Part shown: positions 51,856 to 61,853 of the stretch, piece after piece | Layout of the letters: every line of letters begins with the position of its first letter | Numbering within the stretch: the stretch's first letter is position 1 | Origin: Deltaproteobacteria bacterium | GTDB taxonomy: Bacteria; Myxococcota_A; UBA9160; UBA4427 | Assembly (NCBI GenBank): GCA_016713665.1 | Contig: JADJOR010000006.1 | Coordinates: forward strand, 124,001-188,000 | Length of the DNA: 64,000 nt | Direction: 5' to 3' | Program-made: the position numbers and the translations under genes | The notes under the pieces: generated by a model | What the model was told of the DNA's origin: nothing | The model's database searches: none | The model's input: only the letters and a program-made list of their open reading frames with translations

Positions 51856-53334
51856 CTAGCGTTCGAATTCGTCCGCGGCGAGCCGCGCACGGTAGCGCTC
51901 GAGGTCGCGGCCGATCACGCCCGAGAGGAGCAGGACGCCGGCGATGTTCGGGAACGCCATGCCGAGCAGCATCAAGTCCCCGAAGTCGAGCACGACCGCG
52001 GCGTTCTGGAAGATCACGCCGCCGAAGGTGAAGGCGAGGAAGACCAGCTGATAGACGAGGATCGAGCGCTCGCCGAAGAGGAAGATCCAGGCCCGCTCGC
52101 CGTAGTAGCTCCACGAGATCATCGTGCTGAACGCGAAGAGCAGGGCGATCAGGGTCAGCAGCTTCGGAAACCAGGGAAAGACCGTCGCGAAGGCCGTCGC
52201 CGTCAATGCGATGCCGCTCCCGGCGTCGGGCCGGTCGAGCGCCCCCGTCACGATGATGACGAGCGCCGTCGTCGTACAGACGATCACCGTGTCGATGAAG
52301 GGCTCGAGCAGCGCCACGTAGCCCTCGCGGATCGGCTCCTGGGTCCGGGCCGCCGAGTGGGCGATCGCCGCCGATCCGACCCCCGCCTCGTTGCTGAAGG
52401 CCGCGCGCCGGAAGCCCTGGACGAGGGTCCCGACGAAGCCGCCGAGCCCCGCCTCGAAGCTGAAGGCCTCGCGTACGATGGTCGCCAGCGCCTCGGGCAC
52501 CGCGCTCGCGTGGCCCACGAGGATGACGAGCCCGCAGCCCATGTAGAGCAGGCACATGCCCGGGACGAGGATCGATGCGACCTCGCCGATCCGACGGATG
52601 CCGCCCACGATGACGAGGCCGACGAGCAGCACGAGGGCGAGCCCGACCCCGATCTGCCCCGATCCGGCGGCGAGGGCGGGCACCTCCTGGGCCAGCAGCT
52701 TGAAGCTCTGATTGGCCTGGAACATGTTGCCGCCGCCGAAGCTCGCGCCGATGCACATCACGGCGAAGACCAGCGAGAGCACGCGCCCGAGGCCCCCGAG
52801 CCCGCGCTCGGCGAGGCCGTCGCGCAGGTAGAGCATCGGTCCGCCGATCACGTGGCCGTTCGTGTCGATCTGGCGATAGCGCTGGGCGAGCGCGCACTCG
52901 GCGAATTTCGAGCTCATGCCGAAGAGGCCGCCGAGGATCATCCAGAAGGTCGCGCCGGGGCCGCCGATGCCGAGGGCGAAGGCGACGCCCGCGATGTTGC
53001 CGAGCCCGACGGTCGCCGAGAGGGCGGCGGCCAGCGCCTGGAAATGGCTGACCTCGCCCGCGTCGTCCGACTCCGAATAACGTCCGCGAACGCAGTCGAT
53101 GCCGTGGCGGAAGCCGGTCAGATTGATGAAGCGGAAGCGCAGCGTGAAGAAGATCGCGCCGAAGACGAGCCAGGCGACGACGGCGGGGATCACGATCGCG
53201 TTGCCGGCGGCGTCGTCCCAGAAGGCGACGTCGAAGAAGATCACGGCGTCCAGCGGCTTCACGACCCAGTCGGAGAAGAGTCGCTCGAACAGATGGAAGA
53301 GCGGTTCCTGGGCGGTCGGGGGCGGCGTCGGCAT
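51856..53334 (-). CDS. Alanine/glycine:cation symporter family protein (AGCS)
   Basis: A 492-residue membrane protein with about 11 hydrophobic segments. The motif ALSATVGLGNIAGVAFALGIGGPGATFWM near residue 105 is the AGCS hallmark (G-x-G-N-I-A-G-V-x-x-A-[LI]-x-x-G-G-P-G-A-x-F-W-M), and FSNEAGVGSAAIAHSAA near 330 is the second conserved block. It moves alanine, glycine or related amino acids with Na+ or H+. TATGAT (minus strand, plus 53343-53348) ends 8 nt before the ATG, a good -10 match with no Shine-Dalgarno, so the transcript may be leaderless. It diverges from the acyl-CoA synthetase gene. Confidence 0.92.
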   Translation of the reverse strand: MPTPPPTAQEPLFHLFERLFSDWVVKPLDAVIFFDVAFWDDAAGNAIVIPAVVAWLVFGAIFFTLRFRFINLTGFRHGIDCVRGRYSESDDAGEVSHFQALAAALSATVGLGNIAGVAFALGIGGPGATFWMILGGLFGMSSKFAECALAQRYRQIDTNGHVIGGPMLYLRDGLAERGLGGLGRVLSLVFAVMCIGASFGGGNMFQANQSFKLLAQEVPALAAGSGQIGVGLALVLLVGLVIVGGIRRIGEVASILVPGMCLLYMGCGLVILVGHASAVPEALATIVREAFSFEAGLGGFVGTLVQGFRRAAFSNEAGVGSAAIAHSAARTQEPIREGYVALLEPFIDTVIVCTTTALVIIVTGALDRPDAGSGIALTATAFATVFPWFPKLLTLIALLFAFSTMISWSYYGERAWIFLFGERSILVYQLVFLAFTFGGVIFQNAAVVLDFGDLMLLGMAFPNIAGVLLLSGVIGRDLERYRARLAADEFER

Positions 53335-53395
53335 CGGCGCGAATCATACGGGATTGCGCACAGATGCGGGCGCAATTGCGAGTGTCCCCGGTTCT

Positions 53396-53424
53396 TTGTG
53401 GAGCGCCGGCCGGTCCGATAGCCT
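53396..53424 (+). promoter_or_regulatory. Candidate sigma70-type promoter of the ADP-forming acyl-CoA synthetase gene
   Basis: TTGTGG at 53396-53401, a 17-nt spacer and TAGCCT at 53419-53424. The ATG at 53434 is 9 nt after the -10 box, giving a leader of only a few nucleotides; the GTG at 53425 would be upstream of the transcript start. Confidence 0.42.
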
Positions 53425-53433
53425 GTGCCGCGC

Positions 53434-55725
53434 ATGGCCCCCGCCCCTCCCGCAGCGCGCCCGCGTCGGACCCGGACGCTCTCCGAGCCCGACTCGAAGG
53501 CCCTGGTCGCGCGCTTCGGCGTGCGGATCGCCCGGGAGGCGCAGGCGGCGGATCCCGAGGCGGCGGCCCGGGCAGCGGGGACCCTCGGCTTTCCCGTCGT
53601 CCTGAAGCTCGCCGGCGACGCGATCGCCCACAAGACCGAACGGGGGCTCGTCCGGGTCGGGCTCGCAGACGGCGCGGCGGTGGCCCGCGAGGCGGCCGAG
53701 CTCATGGCGCAGGCGCGGCCCGAGGACGGCGCCGTCACGCTGCTCGTGGCCGAGCAGGTCGCGGGGCGCCGCGAGCTGATCGCAGGGCTCGTGCGCGATC
53801 CCCAGTTCGGTTCCTGTGTCCTCCTCGGTCAGGGTGGCGTGCTTGCGGAAGCCCTCGCCGACGTGGTCTTCGCGATCGTCCCGCTGAGCCGAGGCGACGC
53901 CTTCGGCTTGATCGACGGGCTCGCGACGCGGCGGCTCTTCACCGAAGGCCATCGCGGCGAGCCCCCGCTCGACCGGGAGGCGCTGGCCGACGTGCTCGAA
54001 GGGCTGTCCCGCCTCGCGCAGGCGCGCCCCGACGTCGAGTCGGTGGACCTGAATCCACTGATCCTCCGCGACGGCCTCCCGATCGCGGTCGATGCGCTCG
54101 TCGAGATCGCGATGGGCGCGGAGGTCGTCGAGCGCTTCGAAGGTGCTGCCGTCGCCGAGGCTGCCGAGGTCGTCGAGCGGGCCGGAGGGCTGACCGATCG
54201 CGATGCCGCGGGCTCGGCCGAGCGGCTCTCCGACGAGGTGATCCGGGAGCGCTTCCGTCCGCTCTTCCATCCGCGCGCGATCGTCGTCGCCGGTGTCGCG
54301 AGTCATCCCGGGAAATTCGGCTTCGTGACGTTCCACAACCTGCTGCGCTGCGGATTCAAGGGCTCGCTCCACGGCGTCAAGCCCGACGCGGCCGAGGTCC
54401 TCGGTCGTGCGACCCACGCGAGCGTCGACGCCGTGCCCGGGGACGATCTCGATCTCGTTTTTCTCTGCACGCCGAACAAGCTGAACGCGCAGCTCCTGCG
54501 GGACTGTGCGCGACGCGGGATCCGGGCGGCCTTCGTGGCGAGCGCGGGCTATGCGGAGGCGGGTCCGGAGGGCGCGGCGCTCCAGCGCGAGCTCGTCGCC
54601 ACGGCGGACGAGCTCGGGATGCTCCTCGTCGGGCCGAACGGGCAGGGCGTCGTCTCGACGCCGGAGTCGATGTGTGCCCAGATCGTGGCGCCGTATCCGC
54701 CGGCGGGGCGGATCGGGGTGGCCAGCCAGAGCGGCAACCTCGTGTCGTCCTTCCTCAACCATGCGGTCGCGACGGGGGTCGGGATCAGCAAGGCGGTCTC
54801 GCTCGGCAACTCGGCGCAGACCGGTCTCGCGGACCTGCTCGAGTATTTTGCCGTCGATCCCGACACCGACGTCGCGCTCTGTTATGTGGAGAGCATCGGT
54901 GACGGCCGCCGCTTCCGGCGCGCGGCCGAGCGATTGACCCGGAAGAAGCCGCTCGTGCTGGTGAAGGGCGGCGCACGAGCCGAGGGGCAGCGCGCGGCGG
55001 CGAGCCATACCGGCGCCCTCGCGAGCGACGATCGGGTCTTCGACGGCCTCTGTCGCCAGCTCGGCATCCTGCGCGCACCGACCGTCGAGGAGGCCTTCGA
55101 GTGGGCCGCGACCCTGGCGACCCAGCCGTTGCCGCGGGGCAGGCGGGTCGTCGTCTTCACGTCGGTGGGCGGCTGGGGCGTGCTGGCAGCGGATGCCTGC
55201 GCCGAGGCGGGGCTCGAGCTGATCCCGCTGCCCGAGGCGGTGCGCCAGGCGATCGACGCGCGGGTGCCGGCGCGCTGGAGCCGGGGCAATCCGATCGATC
55301 TCGCGGGGGGCGAGACGCGGGACACGATCCCCGAGCTGCTCGAGATCGTGTGTGCCGATCCCGGCGTCGACGCGGTGATCCATCTCGGGGTCGGCATCCA
55401 GGCCGCGACCGCGGCCTTCTTCCGCAGCGGCCCCTTTTTCCCCGACCACGGCCTCGAGCGGATGGCCGAGTTCCACGAGCGACAGGATCGACGTTATGTC
55501 GAGGCGGGCATCGAGGCGAGCCGGCGCCACGGCAAGCCGGTCCTCTGCGTGAGCGAGCTGGTCGTGTCGAATCCCGAGAATCCCGGGCCGGCGACCCTGC
55601 GCGAGCAGGGGCGCCTCTGTCATCCGAGCGCCCATCGGGCCGTTCGTGCCCTGGCCGCCCTCGTGCGCGTCGGCGAGGCACAGGCGGCCTCGGACGCGCG
55701 CGGTCCGGCCGGCTCACGGCGCTGA
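53434..55725 (+). CDS. ADP-forming acyl-CoA synthetase (acetate-CoA ligase family), permuted domain order
   Basis: A 763-residue enzyme. The ATP-grasp domain is N-terminal (about 15-230: LSEPDSKALVARFGV, PVVLKLAGDAIAHKTERG, GQGGVLAEALADVV). A CoA-binding Rossmann domain starts near 270 (RFRPLFHPRAIVVAGVASHP). The ligase domain follows, with GVASQSGNLVSSFL near 430 and the catalytic-His region ASHTGALAS near 525. In many fused bacterial relatives the CoA-binding domain comes first, so the order here is the reverse. It would make acyl-CoA and ADP+Pi from ATP, or run backwards to make ATP. The start is the ATG at 53434 because the promoter-like boxes lie directly before it. Confidence 0.85.
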   Translation: MAPAPPAARPRRTRTLSEPDSKALVARFGVRIAREAQAADPEAAARAAGTLGFPVVLKLAGDAIAHKTERGLVRVGLADGAAVAREAAELMAQARPEDGAVTLLVAEQVAGRRELIAGLVRDPQFGSCVLLGQGGVLAEALADVVFAIVPLSRGDAFGLIDGLATRRLFTEGHRGEPPLDREALADVLEGLSRLAQARPDVESVDLNPLILRDGLPIAVDALVEIAMGAEVVERFEGAAVAEAAEVVERAGGLTDRDAAGSAERLSDEVIRERFRPLFHPRAIVVAGVASHPGKFGFVTFHNLLRCGFKGSLHGVKPDAAEVLGRATHASVDAVPGDDLDLVFLCTPNKLNAQLLRDCARRGIRAAFVASAGYAEAGPEGAALQRELVATADELGMLLVGPNGQGVVSTPESMCAQIVAPYPPAGRIGVASQSGNLVSSFLNHAVATGVGISKAVSLGNSAQTGLADLLEYFAVDPDTDVALCYVESIGDGRRFRRAAERLTRKKPLVLVKGGARAEGQRAAASHTGALASDDRVFDGLCRQLGILRAPTVEEAFEWAATLATQPLPRGRRVVVFTSVGGWGVLAADACAEAGLELIPLPEAVRQAIDARVPARWSRGNPIDLAGGETRDTIPELLEIVCADPGVDAVIHLGVGIQAATAAFFRSGPFFPDHGLERMAEFHERQDRRYVEAGIEASRRHGKPVLCVSELVVSNPENPGPATLREQGRLCHPSAHRAVRALAALVRVGEAQAASDARGPAGSRR

Positions 55726-55852
55726 GGAAGGGCGCCGGGTCGAACCGGGAGGCGCCGGGACGAGCCGTGCTCTCGGCTCGGCCTTGCGCACTCGGCCTTG
55801 CCCCAGGCCCGGCTGGCGAGTCGAGTCCCGATTCGAGGCCTGAAAAGCAAGC

Positions 55853-55881
55853 GGCCCGACGCGTCATGGACACGTCGGGCC
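55853..55881 (+). other. Stable hairpin after the acyl-CoA synthetase gene
   Basis: GGCCCGACG (55853-55861) pairs perfectly with CGTCGGGCC (55873-55881) around an 11-nt loop, about 130 nt past the stop. No T-run follows on the plus strand. On the minus strand it is followed by TTGCTTTTC, but there is no minus-strand gene to end. A weak terminator or processing stem is possible. The 304-bp gap also holds an ATCGGC/GCCGAT stem (55898-55903 with 55922-55927) and two GCGATTTTTT runs. Confidence 0.45.
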
Positions 55882-55973
55882 TCCCTGGGAAGGGGATATC
55901 GGCTTGTTCTGAAGGGGAAGTGCCGATCCGGTGGGCTTGGTGGCGCGATTTTTTTCGTGTGCTGCGATTTTTT

Positions 55974-56015
55974 TTGCCGGGCTGGGCTAGAACCCTGAAA
56001 ATACACAGGTTTTCA
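55974..56015 (+). promoter_or_regulatory. Candidate promoter and overlapping operator of the double-ACT gene
   Basis: TTGCCG at 55974-55979, a 17-nt spacer and GAAAAT at 55997-56002, each 4 of 6 consensus bases. A perfect inverted repeat TGAAAA-n8-TTTTCA (55996-56015) covers the -10 box and predicted start, as a repressor site would. The ATG at 56030 has GGGAGG 4-9 nt upstream. Confidence 0.48.
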
Positions 56016-56029
56016 AACGGGGAGGCTCC

Positions 56030-56566
56030 ATGGCCCGCACGCTCGTCCTCACGGTGATCGGTCCCGACCGCCCGGGTCTCGTCGAAGAGCTGGCCCGGGT
56101 CATTGCCGCGCGCGGGGGCAGCTGGGACGAGAGTCGGATGGCGCGCCTCGCGGGTCATTTCGCGGGCGTCGTCCAGATCCACCTGCCCGAGGAGGCCGTG
56201 CCCGGCCTGATCGCCGACTTGCCGGGGCTGGCGGCGCGCGGCCTCTCGGCCAGCGTCTTCGACAGCGAGGCGGGCGACGCCGACGCGGGTCCCGCCGAGA
56301 GTCTCTGGCTCGAGCTCGTCGGTCAGGATCGACCCGGCATCGTGCGCGACGTCTCGCGGGCGCTCGCGGCCCTGTCGGTCAACGTGCTGGACCTCTGGAC
56401 TGCGGTGGAGAGTGCGCCCATGTCGGGTGAGCGGCTGTTCCGGGCGCGGGCCGAGCTCGCACCGCCGGCGGGGCTCGGGAAGGATGCGATCCGGCGGACG
56501 CTCGAGCGTCTCGCGGCGGACATGATGGTCGACCTCACGCTCGACGAGCACCCGCCGGGGGATTGA
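56030..56566 (+). CDS. Double-ACT-domain protein, glycine cleavage system repressor (GcvR)-like
   Basis: A 178-residue cytoplasmic protein made of two ACT domains: residues 3-80 (TLVLTVIGPDRPGLVEELARVI) and 95-170 (LELVGQDRPGIVRDVSRAL). Each has the G-x-D-R-P-G amino-acid-binding turn. Length and order match GcvR, which senses glycine and controls GcvA, but no gcv genes are nearby, so the regulated pathway is unknown. It has a promoter-like pair with an overlapping inverted repeat just upstream, which could mean autoregulation. The downstream neighbour is an unrelated winged-helix regulator. Confidence 0.8.
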   Translation: MARTLVLTVIGPDRPGLVEELARVIAARGGSWDESRMARLAGHFAGVVQIHLPEEAVPGLIADLPGLAARGLSASVFDSEAGDADAGPAESLWLELVGQDRPGIVRDVSRALAALSVNVLDLWTAVESAPMSGERLFRARAELAPPAGLGKDAIRRTLERLAADMMVDLTLDEHPPGD

Positions 56567-56766
56567 AATCCGCGAGAAGGACGATCCGGGGTCGAAGGGG
56601 GACGCGACGCCCGTTGACTCCCGTCGATGATCGCCTCTCCCCGGGCATGCATTTCCCTCCGCCCGAATCCGTCCCGCGCGATCTCCTCGGCGGTCCTCCG
56701 CGATTCGAGAAAGATTGGAGCGACGGACGCTTTCCTTGTTAGGCGATGCGGATATGCTCGGAGCCC

Positions 56767-57859
56767 ATGCGATTCCGATTCGGTGGGTTCGTTCTCGACG
56801 ACGAGAGTTTTCGATTGACGCGCGCGGGGGGCCCGGTCGCATTGCGGCGCAAGGTCTTCGACCTGCTCGTCGTGCTGGTGCGGGAGCGGGCGCGCGTCGT
56901 GCCGCGCGAAGAGCTCGTCGGGCGTCTCTGGTCGACGACGGCGGTCGGCGCCGGCTCGTTGTCGGGTCTCGTGAACGAGCTGCGCGCTGCGCTCGACGAG
57001 GGGAGCGCCGGACGGTCCTCGATCCGGACCGTGCATGCCCGCGGCTATCAATTCGTGGCGCCCGTCGAGCTCGAGTCGTCGGAGGCGGAGCCGGATGTGC
57101 GGACGCAGGTCGACCCGCCGGGCATCGGGGCGCAGGCCTGGTGCGGCGGGCGCGAGGCCCTCGAGCGCGCCCGTCGGGCGGTGGGGCAGTCGGGGGCCCG
57201 GGCGCTCGTCGCCGCCGTCGTGGATCCGGACGCGCGGGCGAGCTGGCTCGCCGGCATGTTGGCCGAGGCCTGTGAGGCCGGCTTCCATGCGCGCTTCGCG
57301 AAGCTCGATCCGGCGGGGCCTGATCAAGGGAGCGGGGGGCAGGGCGTTGCGCCCGGATCGGGATGGGAATCCGCATTCGCGAGCCGAGCGGCCCGTGACA
57401 TGCCCGTTCCGCCTCCTGCAGAGGGGCGGCGTCCGTCGATCGCCCTCGGCCTCGACGTCCCGGAGCCCGGCGTCTGGTCGCGGGTAGGGGGGCTCCAGGC
57501 TCCTCGATCTGCTCGGGCGGGCGCCGGTGCTCGTGATCGCCGGACTCGCCTGCCCGGAGCAGGACGATCGGATCCGGTCGCTCCTCGGGCGGGACGCGCG
57601 GATCGAGCTCGTCGGGGCATTCGAGACCGGCTCCGGCCGGGAGCGTGGGGACGGAGAAGGTGCGGCGATCGCGATGCCGATGCGAGATCGGCTGACCGGG
57701 ATCCTCCGTGCGCTCGCCCGGCCCGACGAGGCGGCCTTCGTCGCGGCGCTGCGTGCCCTGGGATTCGAGCTGGTCCGGCTCGAGCCGATTCGCAGCGTGC
57801 GACGGGTCGAGCCCAACGTGCTCGGAATCGAGGGCCGCCGCGGCTCGGACCGCATCTGA
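56767..57859 (+). CDS. OmpR/CadC-type winged-helix regulator with unknown C-terminal domain, frameshifted
   Basis: About 363 residues if repaired. The N-terminal domain (residues 1-100) is an OmpR/PhoB-type winged helix: RFGGFVLDDESFRLTRAGG, ALRRKVFDLLVVLVRERARVV, GYQFVAPVEL. There is no receiver domain, so it resembles CadC/ToxR-like regulators but lacks a clear membrane segment. The middle region (about 115-245) is Ala/Arg-rich. The frame shifts in a G6 run at 57487-57492 (one G too many). The rest continues VLVIAGLACPEQDDR...SLLGRDARIELVGAFE to a stop at 57859. TATGCT at 56753-56758 ends 8 nt before the ATG. The ligand is unknown. Confidence 0.7.
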
Positions 57860-57966
57860 CTCGGCGTCGGCGGCGGGATTCGAGCCAACGCGGCCGACGA
57901 CGCGGAACCGTCGCGCCCGACCCGGGGTCGTTGGTCGAGGCCGTTCGGCCCGGAGGAGAGATTGGC

Positions 57967-58446
57967 ATGGGACGGCCGTTGCGTTTAACTTCGTCGCGTT
58001 CGCGCAACCCGCGTCCCCGCCTCTTCCTGGAGCGCGTCGAGCGAGCGCGACGTTCCGAGCAGAGTGCCCCGCGAACGCCCGCCATCCCGCTGCCAGAGCC
58101 GCTGCCCGAGGAAGACATGCTCGATCGACTCGATCGACGAGAGCGCCTGCGCCTGGTGGAGTTCGTCTGCTCGTTTGCCTGGGCGGACTTCGAAATCCAG
58201 CCCGAGGAGCGCGAGTTCATCGCGCGGCTGATCCGTCGGCTCGGCCTCGACGCCGACGAGCAACGGCAGGTCGATCAGTGGCTCGAGCGCCCGCCGCGCA
58301 TCGAGCATCTCGATCCGACCGCGATCCCGGCGGCCCATCGCCGGGACTTCGTCGAGGCCATCGAAGGCCTGATCTCCGCGGACGGCTCCGTCCAGGAAGA
58401 AGAGCACGACACCTTCGAGATCTTCAAGCAGCTCCTGGTCGGCTAG
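57967..58446 (+). CDS. TerB-like (tellurite-resistance-type) domain protein
   Basis: A 159-residue cytoplasmic protein. After a basic N-terminal tail (residues 1-40), the helical TerB-like domain reads LVEFVCSFAWADFEIQPEEREFIARLIRRLGL near 60-92 and FVEAIEGLISADGSVQEEEHDTFEIFK near 128-154. The two acidic A-D-x-x-x-x-x-E-E-x-x-F/I-I motifs are the family's metal-coordinating pairs. TerB-type domains occur in stress and phage-defence islands and in many unrelated settings; nothing here shows a ter operon. The start has GGAGGAGAG 7 nt upstream. The gene end overlaps the convergent DUF1295 gene by 23 bp. Confidence 0.78.
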   Translation: MGRPLRLTSSRSRNPRPRLFLERVERARRSEQSAPRTPAIPLPEPLPEEDMLDRLDRRERLRLVEFVCSFAWADFEIQPEEREFIARLIRRLGLDADEQRQVDQWLERPPRIEHLDPTAIPAAHRRDFVEAIEGLISADGSVQEEEHDTFEIFKQLLVG

Positions 58447-59380
58447 GTCCTCGGGACAGGCCCGGCTTCCTCGGCGGAAGCGGGATCAGCATCGAGGTCT
58501 CGTCGATCACGCGCTGATAGTCGCGCCGCCGTTCGAGCGAGCGCTTCTCGATCAGCGGAATGCTGACGAACAGGAACATGCCGGTCATCGCCAGCGGCGC
58601 GAGCACAGCGAGCTTCGCCCAGCCCGGATCGGCGGCCATGCCGAACAGGAAGAAGCTCCACCAGACGAGGATCTCGCCGAGGTAGTTCGGGTGGCGCGAA
58701 TAGCGCCAGAGGCCGGTGCGCAGGGTCTCGCCGGGCTGCTTCGGGCCGGTCGTGAAGGCGCGCAGCTGGTCGTCGGCGATCCACTCGAAGGCGATCCCCG
58801 CGAAGCCGACCGCGAGGGCGGCTCCATCGACGAGGCCGAGGGGGCGGGTCGAGGTCGCGATCGCCGGGAACAGCGCGGCGAGCCCCGCGAACACGATCAC
58901 GGTCGGGAAGAAGTGGATCCCGAGGAAGCTGATCGGCCAGTAGAGCTTCGGGGCGAGCTCGCGGAAGCCCACATAACGCCAGTCTTCGTGGTCGAGGCCG
59001 GTCCAGCCGCGGGTCCAGTTCCAGGTCAGTCGCGCGCCCCAGACGAGGACCACGAGCCCCGCCGCCGCCAGCCGGAGCGGCGGGACGCCGGGCACCGCGA
59101 GCGTCATCCAGTAGAGCACGATCGCGATCGGGATCACGCTCCAGTAGGCGTCGTAGAAGCTCGAGTTGTCGTACGCGAAGCTGAATCCGAAGATCACGAT
59201 CGTCGCCACCGCATCCGCCGCGAAGGTCCGCACCAGCGGATCCTCGATCGGCGCGAGGAGCAGGGTCGCCGCTCCAGCGGCCAGCGCCACGACGTAGGAC
59301 AGAATGACGAGGCGCAGCGCCTGCGCCCTCGACATCGACGTCGCCTTCGAGACCGACGATCCCGATCCGTGTCCGCTCAT
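58424..59380 (-). CDS. DUF1295 (steroid 5-alpha-reductase-like) membrane protein
   Basis: A 318-residue protein with about eight membrane segments. The C-terminal part has the family signature: LWRYSRHPNYLGEILVWWSFF near residue 234 and a final YQRVIDETSMLIP. This is the isoprenylcysteine-carboxymethyltransferase/steroid-reductase-like DUF1295 fold, which often uses NADPH or SAM on lipids. The N-terminal Ser/Gly segment (MSGHGSGSSVSKATS) is soluble. The start at 59380 has GGGGGGAG 5-12 nt upstream. It is preceded on the same strand by an acyl-CoA synthetase, 34 nt away, so a shared lipid role is possible but not shown. Confidence 0.85.
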   Translation of the reverse strand: MSGHGSGSSVSKATSMSRAQALRLVILSYVVALAAGAATLLLAPIEDPLVRTFAADAVATIVIFGFSFAYDNSSFYDAYWSVIPIAIVLYWMTLAVPGVPPLRLAAAGLVVLVWGARLTWNWTRGWTGLDHEDWRYVGFRELAPKLYWPISFLGIHFFPTVIVFAGLAALFPAIATSTRPLGLVDGAALAVGFAGIAFEWIADDQLRAFTTGPKQPGETLRTGLWRYSRHPNYLGEILVWWSFFLFGMAADPGWAKLAVLAPLAMTGMFLFVSIPLIEKRSLERRRDYQRVIDETSMLIPLPPRKPGLSRGPSRPGAA

Positions 59381-59414
59381 CTCGTCTCCCCCCGCGAGTC
59401 GGCCTTTCGTCGAC

Positions 59415-60992
<1,578 letters not shown>

Positions 60993-61275
60993 CGGAGCGG
61001 GGAACCTCTTTCGGACCCATCGGCCGGCGCGCCGGGGCGGTGGGGATGGGGCTCGCGCAGTGTAGTCAGGCGCCGTCGATCGGGGGAGGGCGAGCCGTGG
61101 CCACTCGCCGGAGGCAGGGCTGCTAATGTCCGGCCCGATCGGGAGGACGGGGCGTCGCGCGGGTGTGCGCGTCCGCGTCCGCGACGACGGGGGCGGGTCG
61201 CCGGGTCGGGCGGTCGCGAGGGGAGACGAAGTGAATCGGCGCGCGTGGGGCTTTCGGGGGGAGGAGCAGCAGAGC

Positions 61276-61851
61276 ATGGCGGGCAAGGCGGAGGACAAGT
61301 CGCCGAAGGACGAGGGGCTCGGGCTGCGCATGCTCAAGACGCGCACGGTGCTCGTGACCGGCGCCGTCGACGACAAGCTCGCCGAGCGGACCATCGAGAA
61401 GCTCCTGATCCTCGAGGCCGAGAACCACGAGCCGATCCGCGTGATCATCACGTCCCAGGGCGGCCACGTCGATTCCGGCATGGCGATCCACGACATGCTG
61501 CGCTTCATCGAGTCCCCGGTCGTCACGATCGGCGCGGGCTGGGTCGCGAGCATCGCGGTCCCGATCCTCTTCGGCGCTCCGCGCGAGCGGCGTTATTCGC
61601 TGCCGCATACGCGCTTCCTGCTCCACCAGCCCTCCGGTGGCGCGGGCGGGCAGGCGACCGACATCCGGATCGAGGCCGAGGAGATCCTGAAGGTGCGCGA
61701 GCGCCTGAACGCGCTCATCGCCGGCGAGACCGGCCAATCGATCGAGCGGGTCGCCAAGGATTCGGATCGCAACTACTGGATGGACGCCCGGCAGGCCCTC
61801 GAGTACGGGCTCGTGAGCCGCGTCGTCGCCCTCGCGGGCGAGATCGCCTGA
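61276..61851 (+). CDS. ClpP-like serine protease (ATP-dependent Clp protease proteolytic subunit)
   Basis: A 191-residue ClpP-fold protein. The catalytic triad is Ser92 in GAGWVASIAVP, His117 in FLLHQPSGG and Asp162 in VAKDSDRNYWMD. The sequence is divergent from housekeeping ClpP: G-x-x-A-S-M is replaced by GWVASIA and the N-terminus KAEDKSPKDEG is short and charged, so it may be a second, non-canonical ClpP. No clpX, clpA or clpS gene is adjacent. The ATG at 61276 has GGAGGAG about 12 nt upstream; the in-frame GTG at 61231 with GGGGAG 7-8 nt upstream would add 15 residues. It converges with the Fe-S assembly gene. Confidence 0.88.
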   Translation: MAGKAEDKSPKDEGLGLRMLKTRTVLVTGAVDDKLAERTIEKLLILEAENHEPIRVIITSQGGHVDSGMAIHDMLRFIESPVVTIGAGWVASIAVPILFGAPRERRYSLPHTRFLLHQPSGGAGGQATDIRIEAEEILKVRERLNALIAGETGQSIERVAKDSDRNYWMDARQALEYGLVSRVVALAGEIA

Positions 61852-61853
61852 GC

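Noticed and set aside
53425..53433. GTG start for the acyl-CoA synthetase
   Set aside because: It lies directly after the -10-like box and so upstream of the predicted transcript start; the ATG at 53434 fits better.
55853..55881. Rho-independent terminator after the acyl-CoA synthetase gene
   Set aside because: The stem is good but there is no T-run on the plus strand, so it is listed only as a hairpin.
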